Shown: positions 43,057 to 52,100 of the stretch, one piece after another
How the letters are laid out: every line of letters begins with the position of its first letter
How positions within the stretch are numbered: position 1 is the first letter of the stretch
NCBI GenBank assembly: GCA_963931105.1
Contig: OZ007004.1
Span: forward strand, 434,001 to 498,000
Origin: UMGS1590 sp900552455
GTDB taxonomy: Bacteria > Bacillota > Peptococcia > Peptococcales > Peptococcaceae
Reading direction: 5' to 3'
Length of the DNA: 64,000 bases
Notes under the pieces: model-generated
Seen by the model: the letters and a program-made list of their open reading frames with translations, nothing else
Databases searched by the model: none
Told to the model about the DNA's origin: nothing
Position numbers and translations under genes: made by a program

Positions 43057-43728
43057 ATGGATAAACGCTTACCAAAGAAAACCATCCGCCGTCTCATCAT
43101 CGGCGCCATCATCGTCATCGTTCTGCTGCTTCTGGGCGTCGCTTATTCCCTCGCTTTCAACGACGGCCGCTGGGTCTACATCATGGACCTCTCGACCTAT
43201 GTTTTCCAGCCGCAGGATCTTGCCATGCTCATCCCCGGCGCGCTCATCTTCTGCTACGCCATCTATTTTCTCGTGGTCATCTGGCACCATGTCATCCGCC
43301 TTATGTTCCGTCCGGAACCATCGGAAGATGGCCGCCATTATTCGCGCACCGTTTCACCGCGCTTCGGCTGGTGCGGATTGTTTGGCTTCCTCGGCTTCGG
43401 CGGCTTCTGGACCTACGCCGAATTTGGTAAAATCTTTCCCTTTATATTCTTCATCTTTTTTGGCTTCTTTGGTCTCTTTTTCGAAGGCAAGCTTTCCCAC
43501 ACCCTGGAAGACGAACTCTTCCAGGAAAACCGCCGCCGCGCCGAGCTCAAAGCCTACCGCATCGGCTTCGCGCTGCTCTTTATCGTCATCTGGCTCATGG
43601 GCATGGGCTTTCTCAGCCGCAACGTCGAATGGTGCGCCGTTTTCATGCTCGCCAGCATGTCCCTCATCTACGGCCTCGTCCTTTTCCTGAGCAACTACCT
43701 GCTCTATCGCTATGAAAGGATGGAGTGA
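43057..43728 (+). CDS. DUF3796-like membrane protein
   Basis: 223 residues, about five or six membrane helices: 13-33, 58-80, a Phe/Gly-rich central region (FGWCGLFGFLGFGGFWTYAE, FPFIFFIFFGFFGLFF) near 105-145, then two at about 172-190 and 195-215. DUF3796 genes are commonly found just before a small XRE gene, exactly as here. Function unknown; the pair is often treated as membrane sensor plus repressor. AAAGGAG is nine bases before the ATG. The XRE gene follows by six bases. Confidence 0.7.
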   Translation: MDKRLPKKTIRRLIIGAIIVIVLLLLGVAYSLAFNDGRWVYIMDLSTYVFQPQDLAMLIPGALIFCYAIYFLVVIWHHVIRLMFRPEPSEDGRHYSRTVSPRFGWCGLFGFLGFGGFWTYAEFGKIFPFIFFIFFGFFGLFFEGKLSHTLEDELFQENRRRAELKAYRIGFALLFIVIWLMGMGFLSRNVEWCAVFMLASMSLIYGLVLFLSNYLLYRYERME

Positions 43729-43734
43729 TGCGCC

Positions 43735-43941
43735 ATGCCTACCATAGAATTTGAATGCCGGCTTAAACAGTTCCGCATCGCCAAAGGCTGGACCCAGGAA
43801 GAACTCGCCGAAAAAGTCGGCGTCCGCCGCGAAACCATCATGCGCCTGGAAAAAGCCCAGTACAATCCCTCGCTAAAACTCGCCATCGACATCTCCCGCG
43901 CCGTCGAGGCGCCCATCGAAGAGATTTTTATTTTTCCGTGA
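43735..43941 (+). CDS. small XRE-family repressor (YozG-like)
   Basis: 68 residues, essentially one HTH domain: LKQFRIAKGWTQEELAEKVG, VRRETIMRLEKAQYNPSLK, then AIDISRAVEAPIEEIF. This stand-alone HTH type often represses its own operon together with a membrane partner; the palindrome at 42995-43031 is the obvious site. Ends 8 bases before a hairpin terminator. Confidence 0.9.
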   Translation: MPTIEFECRLKQFRIAKGWTQEELAEKVGVRRETIMRLEKAQYNPSLKLAIDISRAVEAPIEEIFIFP

Positions 43942-43948
43942 ACTCAAG

Positions 43949-43984
43949 CGCCGCGATCACGTTCTGTGGTCGCGGCGTTTTGTG
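43949..43984 (+). terminator. terminator after the XRE gene; left copy of a hairpin repeat
   Basis: Twelve-base perfect stem CGCCGCGATCAC (43949-43960) / GTGGTCGCGGCG (43966-43977) then TTTTGTG. The hairpin and following bases recur at 46450-46492. Confidence 0.85.
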
Positions 43985-44103
43985 CGCTCATTTTATTCTG
44001 GTTACGATCTTTGTAATCAACTACTCATTCTGCTCAAGCTGCAAATGCTTCACTAATCTCTCAACTAGCGCCGTCATTCAGCCGCTAATACTTTTACTAA
44101 CAA

Positions 44104-45009
44104 TCATTTCACAGCGTACCCACTCACATCAGCTGTATAATTTGTAGCTACTTCAAAGAAGGTTTCGTCATACGGCGTTTCACTCGTTGGATCACGCTGT
44201 GGAGTCACTTCAAAATAATACTCTTCCCCAGGCTCTAAATAAAAACCTTCCTCTGTAACAATGCATTCAAAATTTCCCATTTTATCGTGGTCACTCATTA
44301 CTGGCGATCTAAAAAAATTCAGGTTAATCTCAATATCTGTGTAGGCTTTTTTGCCATTATTAATTAACGTGCCAGATATTTCTGGCTCGCCCCCTTCCAC
44401 CACAATTCTATCCATTTCCACATCAATGACTGTGCAGCCATTTTCTTCATTCGTGTCTTCTCTGAGCCAGGTATCTAGCTCATCAGGATATCCCTGTACC
44501 TTTGGATAAATAAAACGCGCTGGCGGATACATCATCATTGTATTGCCATCGGCTGAAAAAACGACATCTGAATATTTCCATTCACTCACGGCAGCATCTT
44601 CTGTAAGACCATAAGAAATCCCTTTTCCTTTATTTGTTGGTTCCCATGGCATGTTCTCATCAAAATCAATGCTATTTCCAGCATCAATCTTGTTGCCCCC
44701 TGTGAGATATCTCAATCTGATCACACCATCTTCTATTGTCATCGTTGTTGCGGAATCATATGCATTAACCCATTTACCAACGATCTGATCCTCAATCTTC
44801 TTCTGCTTTACAACACCAGCTTTTTCCTCCGACTCTTTTGCCGAAGCATCCGTAGCCGCCTCCTCAACCTTACTTTGATTCGATGCCGGTTGCTCTTTAG
44901 CAGCATCATTATGGGAGCATGCCGTCTCGCACAACAAAATAGCCAAAACTAATAGTAACGTAAGCCCCTTTTTTAAATTATGGGTTGTTATTTGATCAAT
45001 ATATTTCAT
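44104..45009 (-). CDS. secreted or lipid-anchored protein with an FxLYD-like domain
   Basis: 301 residues. Membrane-targeting N-terminus (GLTLLLVLAILLCETACS); Cys31 could be lipidated, but Glu at the minus-3 position makes a poor lipobox. Then a charged Ala/Glu/Lys linker (about 33-70), a region with IVGKWVNAYDSATTMTIEDG like small lipocalin-type domains, and a C-terminal domain EISGTLINNGKKAYTDIEIN with LEPGEEYYFEVT, the pattern of FxLYD beta-sandwiches. Function unknown. GAGGAG precedes the start; it follows the zinc-ribbon gene by 24 bases. Codon use is much more AT-rich than the surrounding genome. Confidence 0.7.
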   Translation of the reverse strand: MKYIDQITTHNLKKGLTLLLVLAILLCETACSHNDAAKEQPASNQSKVEEAATDASAKESEEKAGVVKQKKIEDQIVGKWVNAYDSATTMTIEDGVIRLRYLTGGNKIDAGNSIDFDENMPWEPTNKGKGISYGLTEDAAVSEWKYSDVVFSADGNTMMMYPPARFIYPKVQGYPDELDTWLREDTNEENGCTVIDVEMDRIVVEGGEPEISGTLINNGKKAYTDIEINLNFFRSPVMSDHDKMGNFECIVTEEGFYLEPGEEYYFEVTPQRDPTSETPYDETFFEVATNYTADVSGYAVK

Positions 45010-45033
45010 TATTTTTCTCCTCTTATTCTTAAA

Positions 45034-45747
45034 TTATATTTCTTGTGCGTAACTTTCAAGGCTCGCCAGTAAATCCACATACCATAATCCATTTACCTTA
45101 ATAACATTCATTGAAATATCCATAGGATTGATTTTGTCAAGATGAAAACCATACTCTTCAGTACGATCTCCTCCTAACCAAGTTACTTTTACCGTTACTC
45201 TTTTTGCCTCTGTCAAATCAATCCCTGCGTCACTATAATAATTTTGTATCACCTCTAAATCTCCACCAACAAGATCTTTAGCACCAACATACTCACAGCT
45301 TGTAGTCCAGTCTGCTCCGTACAGCTTATCATATAAAGACGCCGATTTCTTAACCATCTCTGTTATTTCGTTCACAAGCAAATCTTTATCCTCACTACTA
45401 TAACCAGCCTTTTCCAACGCATGGGAAATGACTTTATCCGGCACAAAATCCAGCATCAATCCAACATTTTGATCATACATTGCTTCAAAATATTCTACAC
45501 TCAATTCTTCATAATTATCTGCACCACCATTGTTCGATCCTGTCGGAATCATTCCGATAATACATAGTACTACCAAAATCGCTCCAACTATTTTCCATTT
45601 TTTTCTCTTCTTTTTTACAGACACGTTTATTTCTGTTTTCTCGCTCGTCTTTTCATCAACTCGCTCATACGACACCAATGGCTCACCGCATTCTCCACAG
45701 AATTTAGTACCATCAGGATTTTCTGAACCACATTTTGCGCATTTCAT
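45034..45747 (-). CDS. zinc-ribbon membrane-anchored protein
   Basis: 237 residues from the ATG at 45747 (AAGGAG eight bases upstream). N-terminal zinc ribbon CAKCGSENPDGTKFCGECGE (residues 3-22), a basic linker (VKKKRKKWK), one membrane helix (about 51-67), then an extracytoplasmic domain of about 160 residues (YFEAMYDQNVGLMLDFVPDK, VTVKVTWLGGDRTEEYGFHL, VIKVNGLWYVD), an NTF2-like or DUF4878-like pattern. Proteins of this design are common in clostridia, with unknown role. Divergently transcribed from the XRE gene. AT-rich. Confidence 0.75.
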   Translation of the reverse strand: MKCAKCGSENPDGTKFCGECGEPLVSYERVDEKTSEKTEINVSVKKKRKKWKIVGAILVVLCIIGMIPTGSNNGGADNYEELSVEYFEAMYDQNVGLMLDFVPDKVISHALEKAGYSSEDKDLLVNEITEMVKKSASLYDKLYGADWTTSCEYVGAKDLVGGDLEVIQNYYSDAGIDLTEAKRVTVKVTWLGGDRTEEYGFHLDKINPMDISMNVIKVNGLWYVDLLASLESYAQEI

Positions 45748-45905
45748 TTTTGTTCTCTCCTTTTTCATAATCGTAAACAATACACAATCATCTCTCATAT
45801 ATGATTATTTATTATGTACACACTAATATTATCATATATTTTCTGATATTGAAACAAAAATTACAGATTAATTGCAATAGTCTTGTGTATTTCGTCCGAT
45901 ATGAT

Positions 45906-45928
45906 ATGACAGAAAGGAGCACTGTCAT
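45906..45928 (+). promoter_or_regulatory. inverted repeat enclosing the ribosome site of the XRE gene
   Basis: ATGACAG (45906-45912) and CTGTCAT (45922-45928) flank a nine-base loop that contains AAAGGAG. Either a DNA operator or an RNA hairpin controlling the gene that starts at 45929. Confidence 0.5.
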
Positions 45929-46243
45929 ATGTACGAAAAAGAATTTGCGCAACGACTCGCTCAATTACGAACTCAAAAAGGTGTCTCCGCTCGAGATATG
46001 AGTCTCTCCCTCGGACAAAATCCCGGATACATCAACACAATCGAAAATGGGAAAGCCTTTCCAACTATGGTGAACTTCTTTTTTATCTGCGACTATCTTC
46101 ATATCTCACCAAAAGATTTTTTTGACTTTCAAGCTCAGGATCCTGAAAAATCACATCATCTAACAGAACACATGAAACGATTGAGCGCTGAACAGATTAA
46201 TGCACTCACAGTCATTATAAACGGACTCCTACACGATAAATGA
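45929..46243 (+). CDS. XRE-family transcriptional regulator
   Basis: 104 residues. HTH_3 domain at about 8-65: RLAQLRTQKGVSARDMSLSL, GQNPGYINTIENGKAFPTM, then FFICDYLHISPKDFFDF. A short acidic C-terminal tail (EHMKRLSAEQINALTVIING) may dimerise. It is divergent from the zinc-ribbon and FxLYD-like genes and probably regulates them. AT-rich like its neighbours. Confidence 0.85.
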   Translation: MYEKEFAQRLAQLRTQKGVSARDMSLSLGQNPGYINTIENGKAFPTMVNFFFICDYLHISPKDFFDFQAQDPEKSHHLTEHMKRLSAEQINALTVIINGLLHDK

Positions 46244-46271
46244 CATCCCAGAATAACTTGCTACACTCTAC

Positions 46272-46313
46272 CGCCGCAATCACGCTCTGTGATTGCGGCG
46301 CTGTTCATTTTTT
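46272..46313 (+). terminator. terminator after the XRE gene; variant of the same hairpin family
   Basis: Stem CGCCGCAATCAC (46272-46283) / GTGATTGCGGCG (46289-46300), then CTGTTCATTTTTT. Paired changes relative to the copies at 43949 and 46450 keep the stem intact. Confidence 0.85.
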
Positions 46314-46449
46314 CGTATGGTATGCAATATGAAAATAGTAAATTTCCCTCCTCATCTGCTTATCTTCCTTTTCAAAATGCCAGACACTGTCTGTTAAATT
46401 TCTCCCAGCCCCATTACTGCTGGCTGTTCCCTCGATCAAAACGCGCAAA

Positions 46450-46479
46450 CGCCGCGACCATTTTTCTGTGGTCGCGGCG
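46450..46479 (-). terminator. terminator of the giant-protein operon; right copy of the hairpin repeat
   Basis: Eleven-base perfect stem CGCCGCGACCA (46450-46460) / TGGTCGCGGCG (46469-46479), ten bases past the stop at 46489, then TTTGCGCGTTTT on the minus strand. The stretch 46314-46449 has no other recognisable feature. Confidence 0.75.
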
Positions 46480-46488
46480 TTTGTGTGC

Positions 46489-46695
46489 TCATTTATTGTT
46501 GCTGCAAATATTGATGTTGATGAAGGCTGGCTGGAAGGTGCCTTCGAAGCTGTTTTTGTTTGCGTCGCTGACGGTCTGTGGATAGCTGCCGTGAGGATTT
46601 TTCGTGACGGTGCAGCGGACGTCGAAAACGCGGGTGAGGATGAAGGTGATGAGGGCGCTGAAGCCGAGGGCGATGAAGAGTTTGTTGGATTGCAT
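46489..46695 (-). CDS. 68-residue single-pass membrane or secreted peptide
   Basis: Begins MQSNKLFIALGFSALITFILTRVF, a single hydrophobic helix or uncleaved signal anchor (about 5-23), followed by 45 polar residues with two cysteines (DVRCTVTKNPHGSYPQ, ININICSNNK). AAAGGA lies eight bases before the ATG, the gene starts 27 bases after the flavoprotein gene and ends just before a terminator. These support it as a real last gene of the operon. No family recognised. Confidence 0.55.
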   Translation of the reverse strand: MQSNKLFIALGFSALITFILTRVFDVRCTVTKNPHGSYPQTVSDANKNSFEGTFQPAFININICSNNK

Positions 46696-46722
46696 GCTGA
46701 TTTTCCTTTCATTATGAGATGG

Positions 46723-47835
46723 TCATTCTTCCGGGCGGAAGGTGTGGGTGATGGTGTGAGCGAAATCCCGAACGCGCTGGTCGATGCCGTCGAGTTGCAG
46801 GACGGTGCCAGGATCGTTGGCCATTTCCATGATGGCAAAATGGCCGGGGAGATAAAAGCTCTTGTTCATATTGAGAGCGGCGATGAGCTGCTTGGCGAGG
46901 ATATCGCAGCCGCTGTAGCCGCTGACGATGACGGCGAAAAGGGCTTTGTCGGTAAACTGGCGCTTGCGATAGAGCGCAGTGAGGCGATTGATGAAGGCTG
47001 TGAGATTGGCGGAGATAGCGTCGTTGTAATTGGGGCAGATCATGACGATGGCATCGGCACTTTTCACAGCGGGATAAACGTTTTCGACCATGATGCCGCC
47101 GTAAAAACAGCTTTCCTTCTCGCCAAAATGGAGACAGGTTTTATACGGACAGCCGGCGCAATCCTGCACGGCACCGTTGCGCAGGCCGATCTCCTCAACG
47201 GCAAAGCCGGAAAGCTCGCTCGAAACGGCGTGCCAGAGCGCGAAAGTGTTCGAGGTTTTGTGGTTGGAGGCGTGCAGCACGGTGAGTTTTGGCATGGCGC
47301 GGCGATAGCCTTCAAACGCCATGATGGCGCGCACGAGGGCGCAGGCGCTGTCGATATAAGCGAGCATGAGATCGTCGGTGCCGAGCTTGTGCGCGGTGAC
47401 GGTGAAATTGCGCAAGGACCCGGTGCCCTCGACGAGGGAGCGTCCGACAAAGGCGCAGCCGCTCATATTGGCGGCGAGAACGAGCTCCTGGGCGGTCGAT
47501 TTTGTGTAAAGCTCGCTCTTGGCGTCGACGATGACGCCACCGAGCCAGCCCTCCAGCAGATAAGGCTGAGCGCGCAGCACGCGCAACAGGCGGCTGTATT
47601 CGAGATTGACGCCGTCGCTGTCGAGATCGACGACAAAGAGCACACGCGCAAAACGCTCTCCCGCTGCAACTGGATGCGCCGAAAGCCAGGCTTCAGCCTC
47701 TGCTGCTGTGGTGAGGCGTTCTGTCGCAAGACCGTCGAGGGCTGCCGCGAGCACGCGCGCCAGCCGTGGATTTTCCGCCTGCTCCGATTCGCGGGGAGCG
47801 ATGACGAGCAAACGATCGTTGTTCATGAAGGTCAT
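46723..47835 (-). CDS. NADPH-dependent FMN reductase-like flavoprotein with N-terminal extension
   Basis: 370 residues. The C-terminal half (about 183-365) is a flavodoxin-like fold: LTVLHASNHKTSNTFALW (phosphate loop), a cysteine cluster DCAGCPYKTCLHFGEKESC (Cys226, 229, 234, 243) as in iron-sulfur flavoproteins, ADAIVMICPNYNDAISANLTAFINRL, and ALFAVIVSGYSGCD. The N-terminal 180 residues have a separate Rossmann-like look (RVLFVVDLDSDGVNLEYSRL, GGVIVDAKSEL, AFVGRSLVEGTGSL) and are unassigned. It lies third in the operon, 21 bases after the dehydrogenase. Predicted electron-transfer partner; substrate unknown. Confidence 0.75.
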   Translation of the reverse strand: MTFMNNDRLLVIAPRESEQAENPRLARVLAAALDGLATERLTTAAEAEAWLSAHPVAAGERFARVLFVVDLDSDGVNLEYSRLLRVLRAQPYLLEGWLGGVIVDAKSELYTKSTAQELVLAANMSGCAFVGRSLVEGTGSLRNFTVTAHKLGTDDLMLAYIDSACALVRAIMAFEGYRRAMPKLTVLHASNHKTSNTFALWHAVSSELSGFAVEEIGLRNGAVQDCAGCPYKTCLHFGEKESCFYGGIMVENVYPAVKSADAIVMICPNYNDAISANLTAFINRLTALYRKRQFTDKALFAVIVSGYSGCDILAKQLIAALNMNKSFYLPGHFAIMEMANDPGTVLQLDGIDQRVRDFAHTITHTFRPEE

Positions 47836-47856
47836 CTTCTTTCTATTACAATAGGG

Positions 47857-49125
47857 TCAATTAATGGCGGCAAGCGACGCTTCGGAAGCGCGAATGCGCG
47901 CCATCAGCGCATCGGCGAGCGGCAGGATCTCGTGCTGCTGACCGGCAGGGGTGGTGCGGTTTTTCACGCCCATATAGCTGCCGCCGAGAAAAACGGAGCC
48001 ATAATGGTCTTCGCCGCGCAGCGTCGCCAAAATGGAAAGCACGCCGGACGAATACGCCGGCGCCACGAACGGCTTGAAGCCGAGCTCGCGCATGCGCAGA
48101 TTGGCTTCGAGGGCGAGCGTGGTGAGTTCCCGCGACAGGGCGTCGTCGTAGTTTTCGATGGAATCGGCGACGACGAGCTCCTTGCCGTGACCGCCGAAGC
48201 AACGGCCTTCTCTGAGAAACTGCGCAAAGCGAGCGTCGCTGCGCGCATAATAGGCAGCGCGCGCATTCATCACGCCGAGTCCGTAGCCCTGCACCTGCTC
48301 CGGCAGCAGTCCCTGTCCGTCGAAAACGCCGGTGTCGTCGAGATTGCTGGCGCGCCAGGCCGCTTTGGCGAGAGGATCGACAGGATCAGAAACCTCGCAG
48401 AAAAGGCCGCGAAATCCTGCGTTCCGCGCCTGACGCGCGTAGCTGCTGATGATGGCGGTGTTTTTCTCCAGCTGCAGCATGCGCACGTCGCCGACATTTT
48501 CGCCGACCGGCGGCACGCCGGCAGAGGCTGCGAAAATGAACACATCGCAGTCGAAAAGCGCATCCTGCGCCACGATCTCCACCGGCGGCAGCGCATCGAG
48601 CGCGAAAGCCGGCGCGATCTGGTTCGCTTCAAATTCCCAGCGTGCGGCGACCTTGTCGTTCAGATCGCAGATGCCGATGCGGCTGATCACATCGCCGCCC
48701 AAGAGCCGCAAACCGATGAGAATGTGGCTGCCGACATCGCCAAGGGCAAGCAGATGGACGCGCTTTTTTCCCGGCGCCAGCGTTTCTGCGGCAGTCAAAA
48801 GCTCCCGCCAGCGCGGATGGCGCAGGTTCACCGCGCGCAAACGCCCACGCGCAATGGCGTCGCGCACCTCTGCATCCACTGCGCCGAGCTGCGCCTGCCC
48901 GCGCGCTGCGCGGTCTGCGAGCACGCGCGACGAAAGCCAGCCGGCGTCCTCCTCTTGCTGATAGAGCAAAAGCGCGTCGTTCACAGCGAAATGCGCCCGC
49001 GAGCGCTCGAGCGGCCGCTCGAAAAGAAAGGCCGAAACGCGCGCACGCACGTCTACTGCCGCCGCCGGCAGATCAAGCTGCTGAAAGCTGCAGCAGACGG
49101 TTTCATCCACCCGATAAAAATACAC
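47857..49125 (-). CDS. divergent lactate/malate dehydrogenase-like protein
   Basis: 422 residues, GTG start at 49125 with GGAGG eight bases upstream. A novel N-terminal part of about 120 residues is followed by an LDH/MDH-like core: Rossmann loop VHLLALGDVGSHILIGL (129-133), acidic residue after strand two (CDLND), CEVSDPVDPLAKAA (LDH-like NPVD turn), LGVMNARAAYYA and the probable catalytic His313 in CFGGHGKELVVADS. The region LALEANLRMRELGF...YSSGVLSIL completes the fold. NAD-dependent oxidation of a 2-hydroxy acid is the family expectation, but sequence is far from true LDHs. Second gene of the operon. Confidence 0.75.
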   Translation of the reverse strand: MYFYRVDETVCCSFQQLDLPAAAVDVRARVSAFLFERPLERSRAHFAVNDALLLYQQEEDAGWLSSRVLADRAARGQAQLGAVDAEVRDAIARGRLRAVNLRHPRWRELLTAAETLAPGKKRVHLLALGDVGSHILIGLRLLGGDVISRIGICDLNDKVAARWEFEANQIAPAFALDALPPVEIVAQDALFDCDVFIFAASAGVPPVGENVGDVRMLQLEKNTAIISSYARQARNAGFRGLFCEVSDPVDPLAKAAWRASNLDDTGVFDGQGLLPEQVQGYGLGVMNARAAYYARSDARFAQFLREGRCFGGHGKELVVADSIENYDDALSRELTTLALEANLRMRELGFKPFVAPAYSSGVLSILATLRGEDHYGSVFLGGSYMGVKNRTTPAGQQHEILPLADALMARIRASEASLAAIN

Positions 49126-49140
49126 AGCAATTTCCTCCTT

Positions 49141-52100
49141 TTATTTCTGCAAACGCTCGAGCATTTTCAGATCGTTGTCGAGATAAACGCTCGCTGCCAG
49201 ATTTGGATCATAGGTGACGCACTCGCCGCGATCCGGCGCTGACGGCACGGTGATCACTTCGCCCAAACGCTCCAGTGTGAGGTTTCGTCCGTAGCGCGCA
49301 CGATAGCATTCCTCCAACGCGTAGTAGATGTCGCGCGCATTGCGGATGCAGCAGGCCGAGAAGCGGAACAGCGCGTCGCGCTCCACGCCTGGCAGATCCG
49401 GATCGGTGTACGGCAGCACAGGATTCACCGACGGTGAAACCTCGGTGTTGCTGAAGCGCGCGCGGTCCACGGTGTCGCCGCCAAGGAACGGATAGAGCAC
49501 CGATTCCACGTACCATTTACGCACGTTCGGAATATAGTAGACGCTGTCGCTGTCGATGCCACGCCGCGCCATGCGGTCGCGGCCGACGCCGGTCATGACG
49601 GCGAAGACCATCTTGCGGATCGGCACCTGCTCCTCGCGCAGAAGCTCGTCGAGGGCCGCGAAGCGCTTGCCGATGTTCATGATGTCGTCAACAAGAATGA
49701 CCGGCCGATCAAAGGAATGGAGCATGCGCACCTGATTGCGCAGCGGTGGATAGCCCTCGAACGGACCGACGGTGTAATCAGAAAGATCCTGGCTGTAAAC
49801 GGTGTCGGTGTGGAGCGTTTTCGTCACAGTGTTTGGGATGACGCGCTCGCGCAAAATGCGCCCGAACGGCACGCACATATTTTCGCCGAGCACCCGCGGC
49901 ACGAGGGTTTCATTCGGCACACCGTTGATGGCGGTGATCTTTTCCACCATACGCGGGAAGATGACCTCCGACGCGAGTGTCAGCACGAGCTCGCCAGGAT
50001 AGAGCGCCGTCAGTGCCGACTGCAGATCGCGGTAGCCGTTTTCGATGACGCGCGTGACCTGCGGTTCGCTGATCAGCGGTTCTTTGATGAAATTCTGCAG
50101 ATTGCGCAGCACAACGATCGGCTGGCGCATATCGACGAGATAGACCGGCATGCGCGTCTCCATCTGCTCCGCCCAGACAAAGCCCTGCCGTTTCACAGCG
50201 CCCATGATGTATTCACTTGGCACGTTTTCCTGTGGGAAGAACATGGCGTAGCTACAGCCAGACGCGCAGGCTTCGGCGAGCACCTCTGTGAGCAGAAGCT
50301 GCGCCGGATCGGCGATGAGCTCGTCCTTGGCGGTGTGGAGACCGCTGATGAGCAGGATCTTGCCGGAGGTATTGCGGCGCACCTGATCCGCCAGCTCGAG
50401 ATCGCCGAGCACTTCGTAGAGAGATTCCGGCGCCATGTAGCGATAGCGGATGAAGCCTGTGAGATGGTTGAGCCAGAGCTGGTTGCGCAGCAAAATGAGC
50501 TCGTCGCCAGAATGAACAAGCGCATCGAGCACGGCGTCGGCGTATTCGAAACGGCCGAGAATGGCGCTGTGGATCTCGGTGAGCAGGGCGTCGTCCGGCG
50601 ACTGCACATGCTCAAACGCGATGACCTTGCCGTCAACGAGCGGCTTGTATTCCGGCTCGCGCAGATAGAGTCCGCTGGCGTAGATGTATCCCTGCACCAT
50701 CGGATCGACGAGGTTGGACACGTCGCGATTGAGATCGATGTTCTCGCGCAGCATCGTCGAGGAAATGTCGCGGAATTCCGGCGGCAGATCGACCACGGCA
50801 ACCTTGCCGCGGATGAGCTTGCGCGCCTTGTCGATGCTCGCGTCGGCGTCCTCGCCGCGACGGAAGATGATGTGGTTCATCGTGTGGATGGAATGCTCCT
50901 CCACTGGCTTGCGATAGCTCGACGCATTCTGCACAACGTCGCTGCCGGTGACCATGTACACTTCCTTCGGCGCGAACACTTCTTTCAGCGTCGCCAGATC
51001 CTGCGGATTGGCGATATTGATCGGAATGCGGTATGGGAAAATATTGACGTGGAACTCGTCAGCCACAGACATGTTCACGATCTTGCGGCGGATGAGGTGC
51101 GGCTGCGCTTTTTTCGACCAGGAAAATTCGTCGACAGCGAGATACACCTCGTAGCCAGCGTCGCGGATCTCGCGCACGATCTCCTTGTGAGAGCGGGTGA
51201 ACGGATCGAACGTTCCCGGCAGAAATGCCACCTTCGACCATTCGACCACGTCGAAGGTTTTGTGGTCCATGCGCCAGAGGCTGATGAATCCCGAGATCGA
51301 GCTCACTGCCGAAGCGCGGGCGAAAAGACAGAACTCGTCGCCGCCGGTTTCTGTCATCAGGAAGAGGATCTTGCGGCAGCCGGTGGTGAAGAGATAATAT
51401 TTTTCTTCTTCGGACATCGCCATGTCGATCTCTTCTTCGCCGGAGAAAACATCGGCGAGCACCATCATCGCTTCCTGGCGCACGTTTTCACGATAGCTGG
51501 CCATGCCCTTGAGGATCGCGCCGAGCAGCACATGGCGGCGGTGGCAGTAGGCTTCCTCACTGATCTGGAAACGGTCCGGATATTTTGGGAAATGGCGCAG
51601 CAGATACCCAACGGTGTCAAGCGCGCGCATGACGATGCCGTCGTTGGCGCTCGCCAAAAGCCCGGTGATGTGACGGATCTGCTCGTCGAGCTGCGCCAGC
51701 GGCAGCCACAGCAGCGTGCGCGCCAGATATTCCGGAATATAGCGGGAGTAGCGCGCGTCCGCCACTTCCAGCGCGCCGACAAGCTCCATCACAACCTCGT
51801 TGCGCTCATCGATGCGCAAAAACGGGAAGATGCGGCTCATCGCCTGACCAGCGTCGCGCGGCACGACCATGATATCGTTGACCTTGAGCAGATTCGAGAG
51901 ATGCGCAGCGATGTGCAGCCGATGCTGCGTCGGATCGTGGAGGATCTGATCGGTCAGCAGACGCACATTCACCGCCTTGACGATCCACGGCGTCGCCGTC
52001 TGCAGATTGTCGAGGAAAATATCCGGCACAATGTCCACGCTGTAGAGCGCGTTGAATTCTTCATCGCATTTGCGGCCCATATCGCTCATCATCTTGTACT

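Noticed and set aside
46305..46400. Short minus-strand frame with a purine-rich leader near 46366
   Set aside because: Only 16 codons between two terminators, with no supporting promoter.
46468..49242. Plus-strand frame of 924 codons
   Set aside because: Antisense to the flavoprotein and dehydrogenase genes; low-complexity translation, no start signals.
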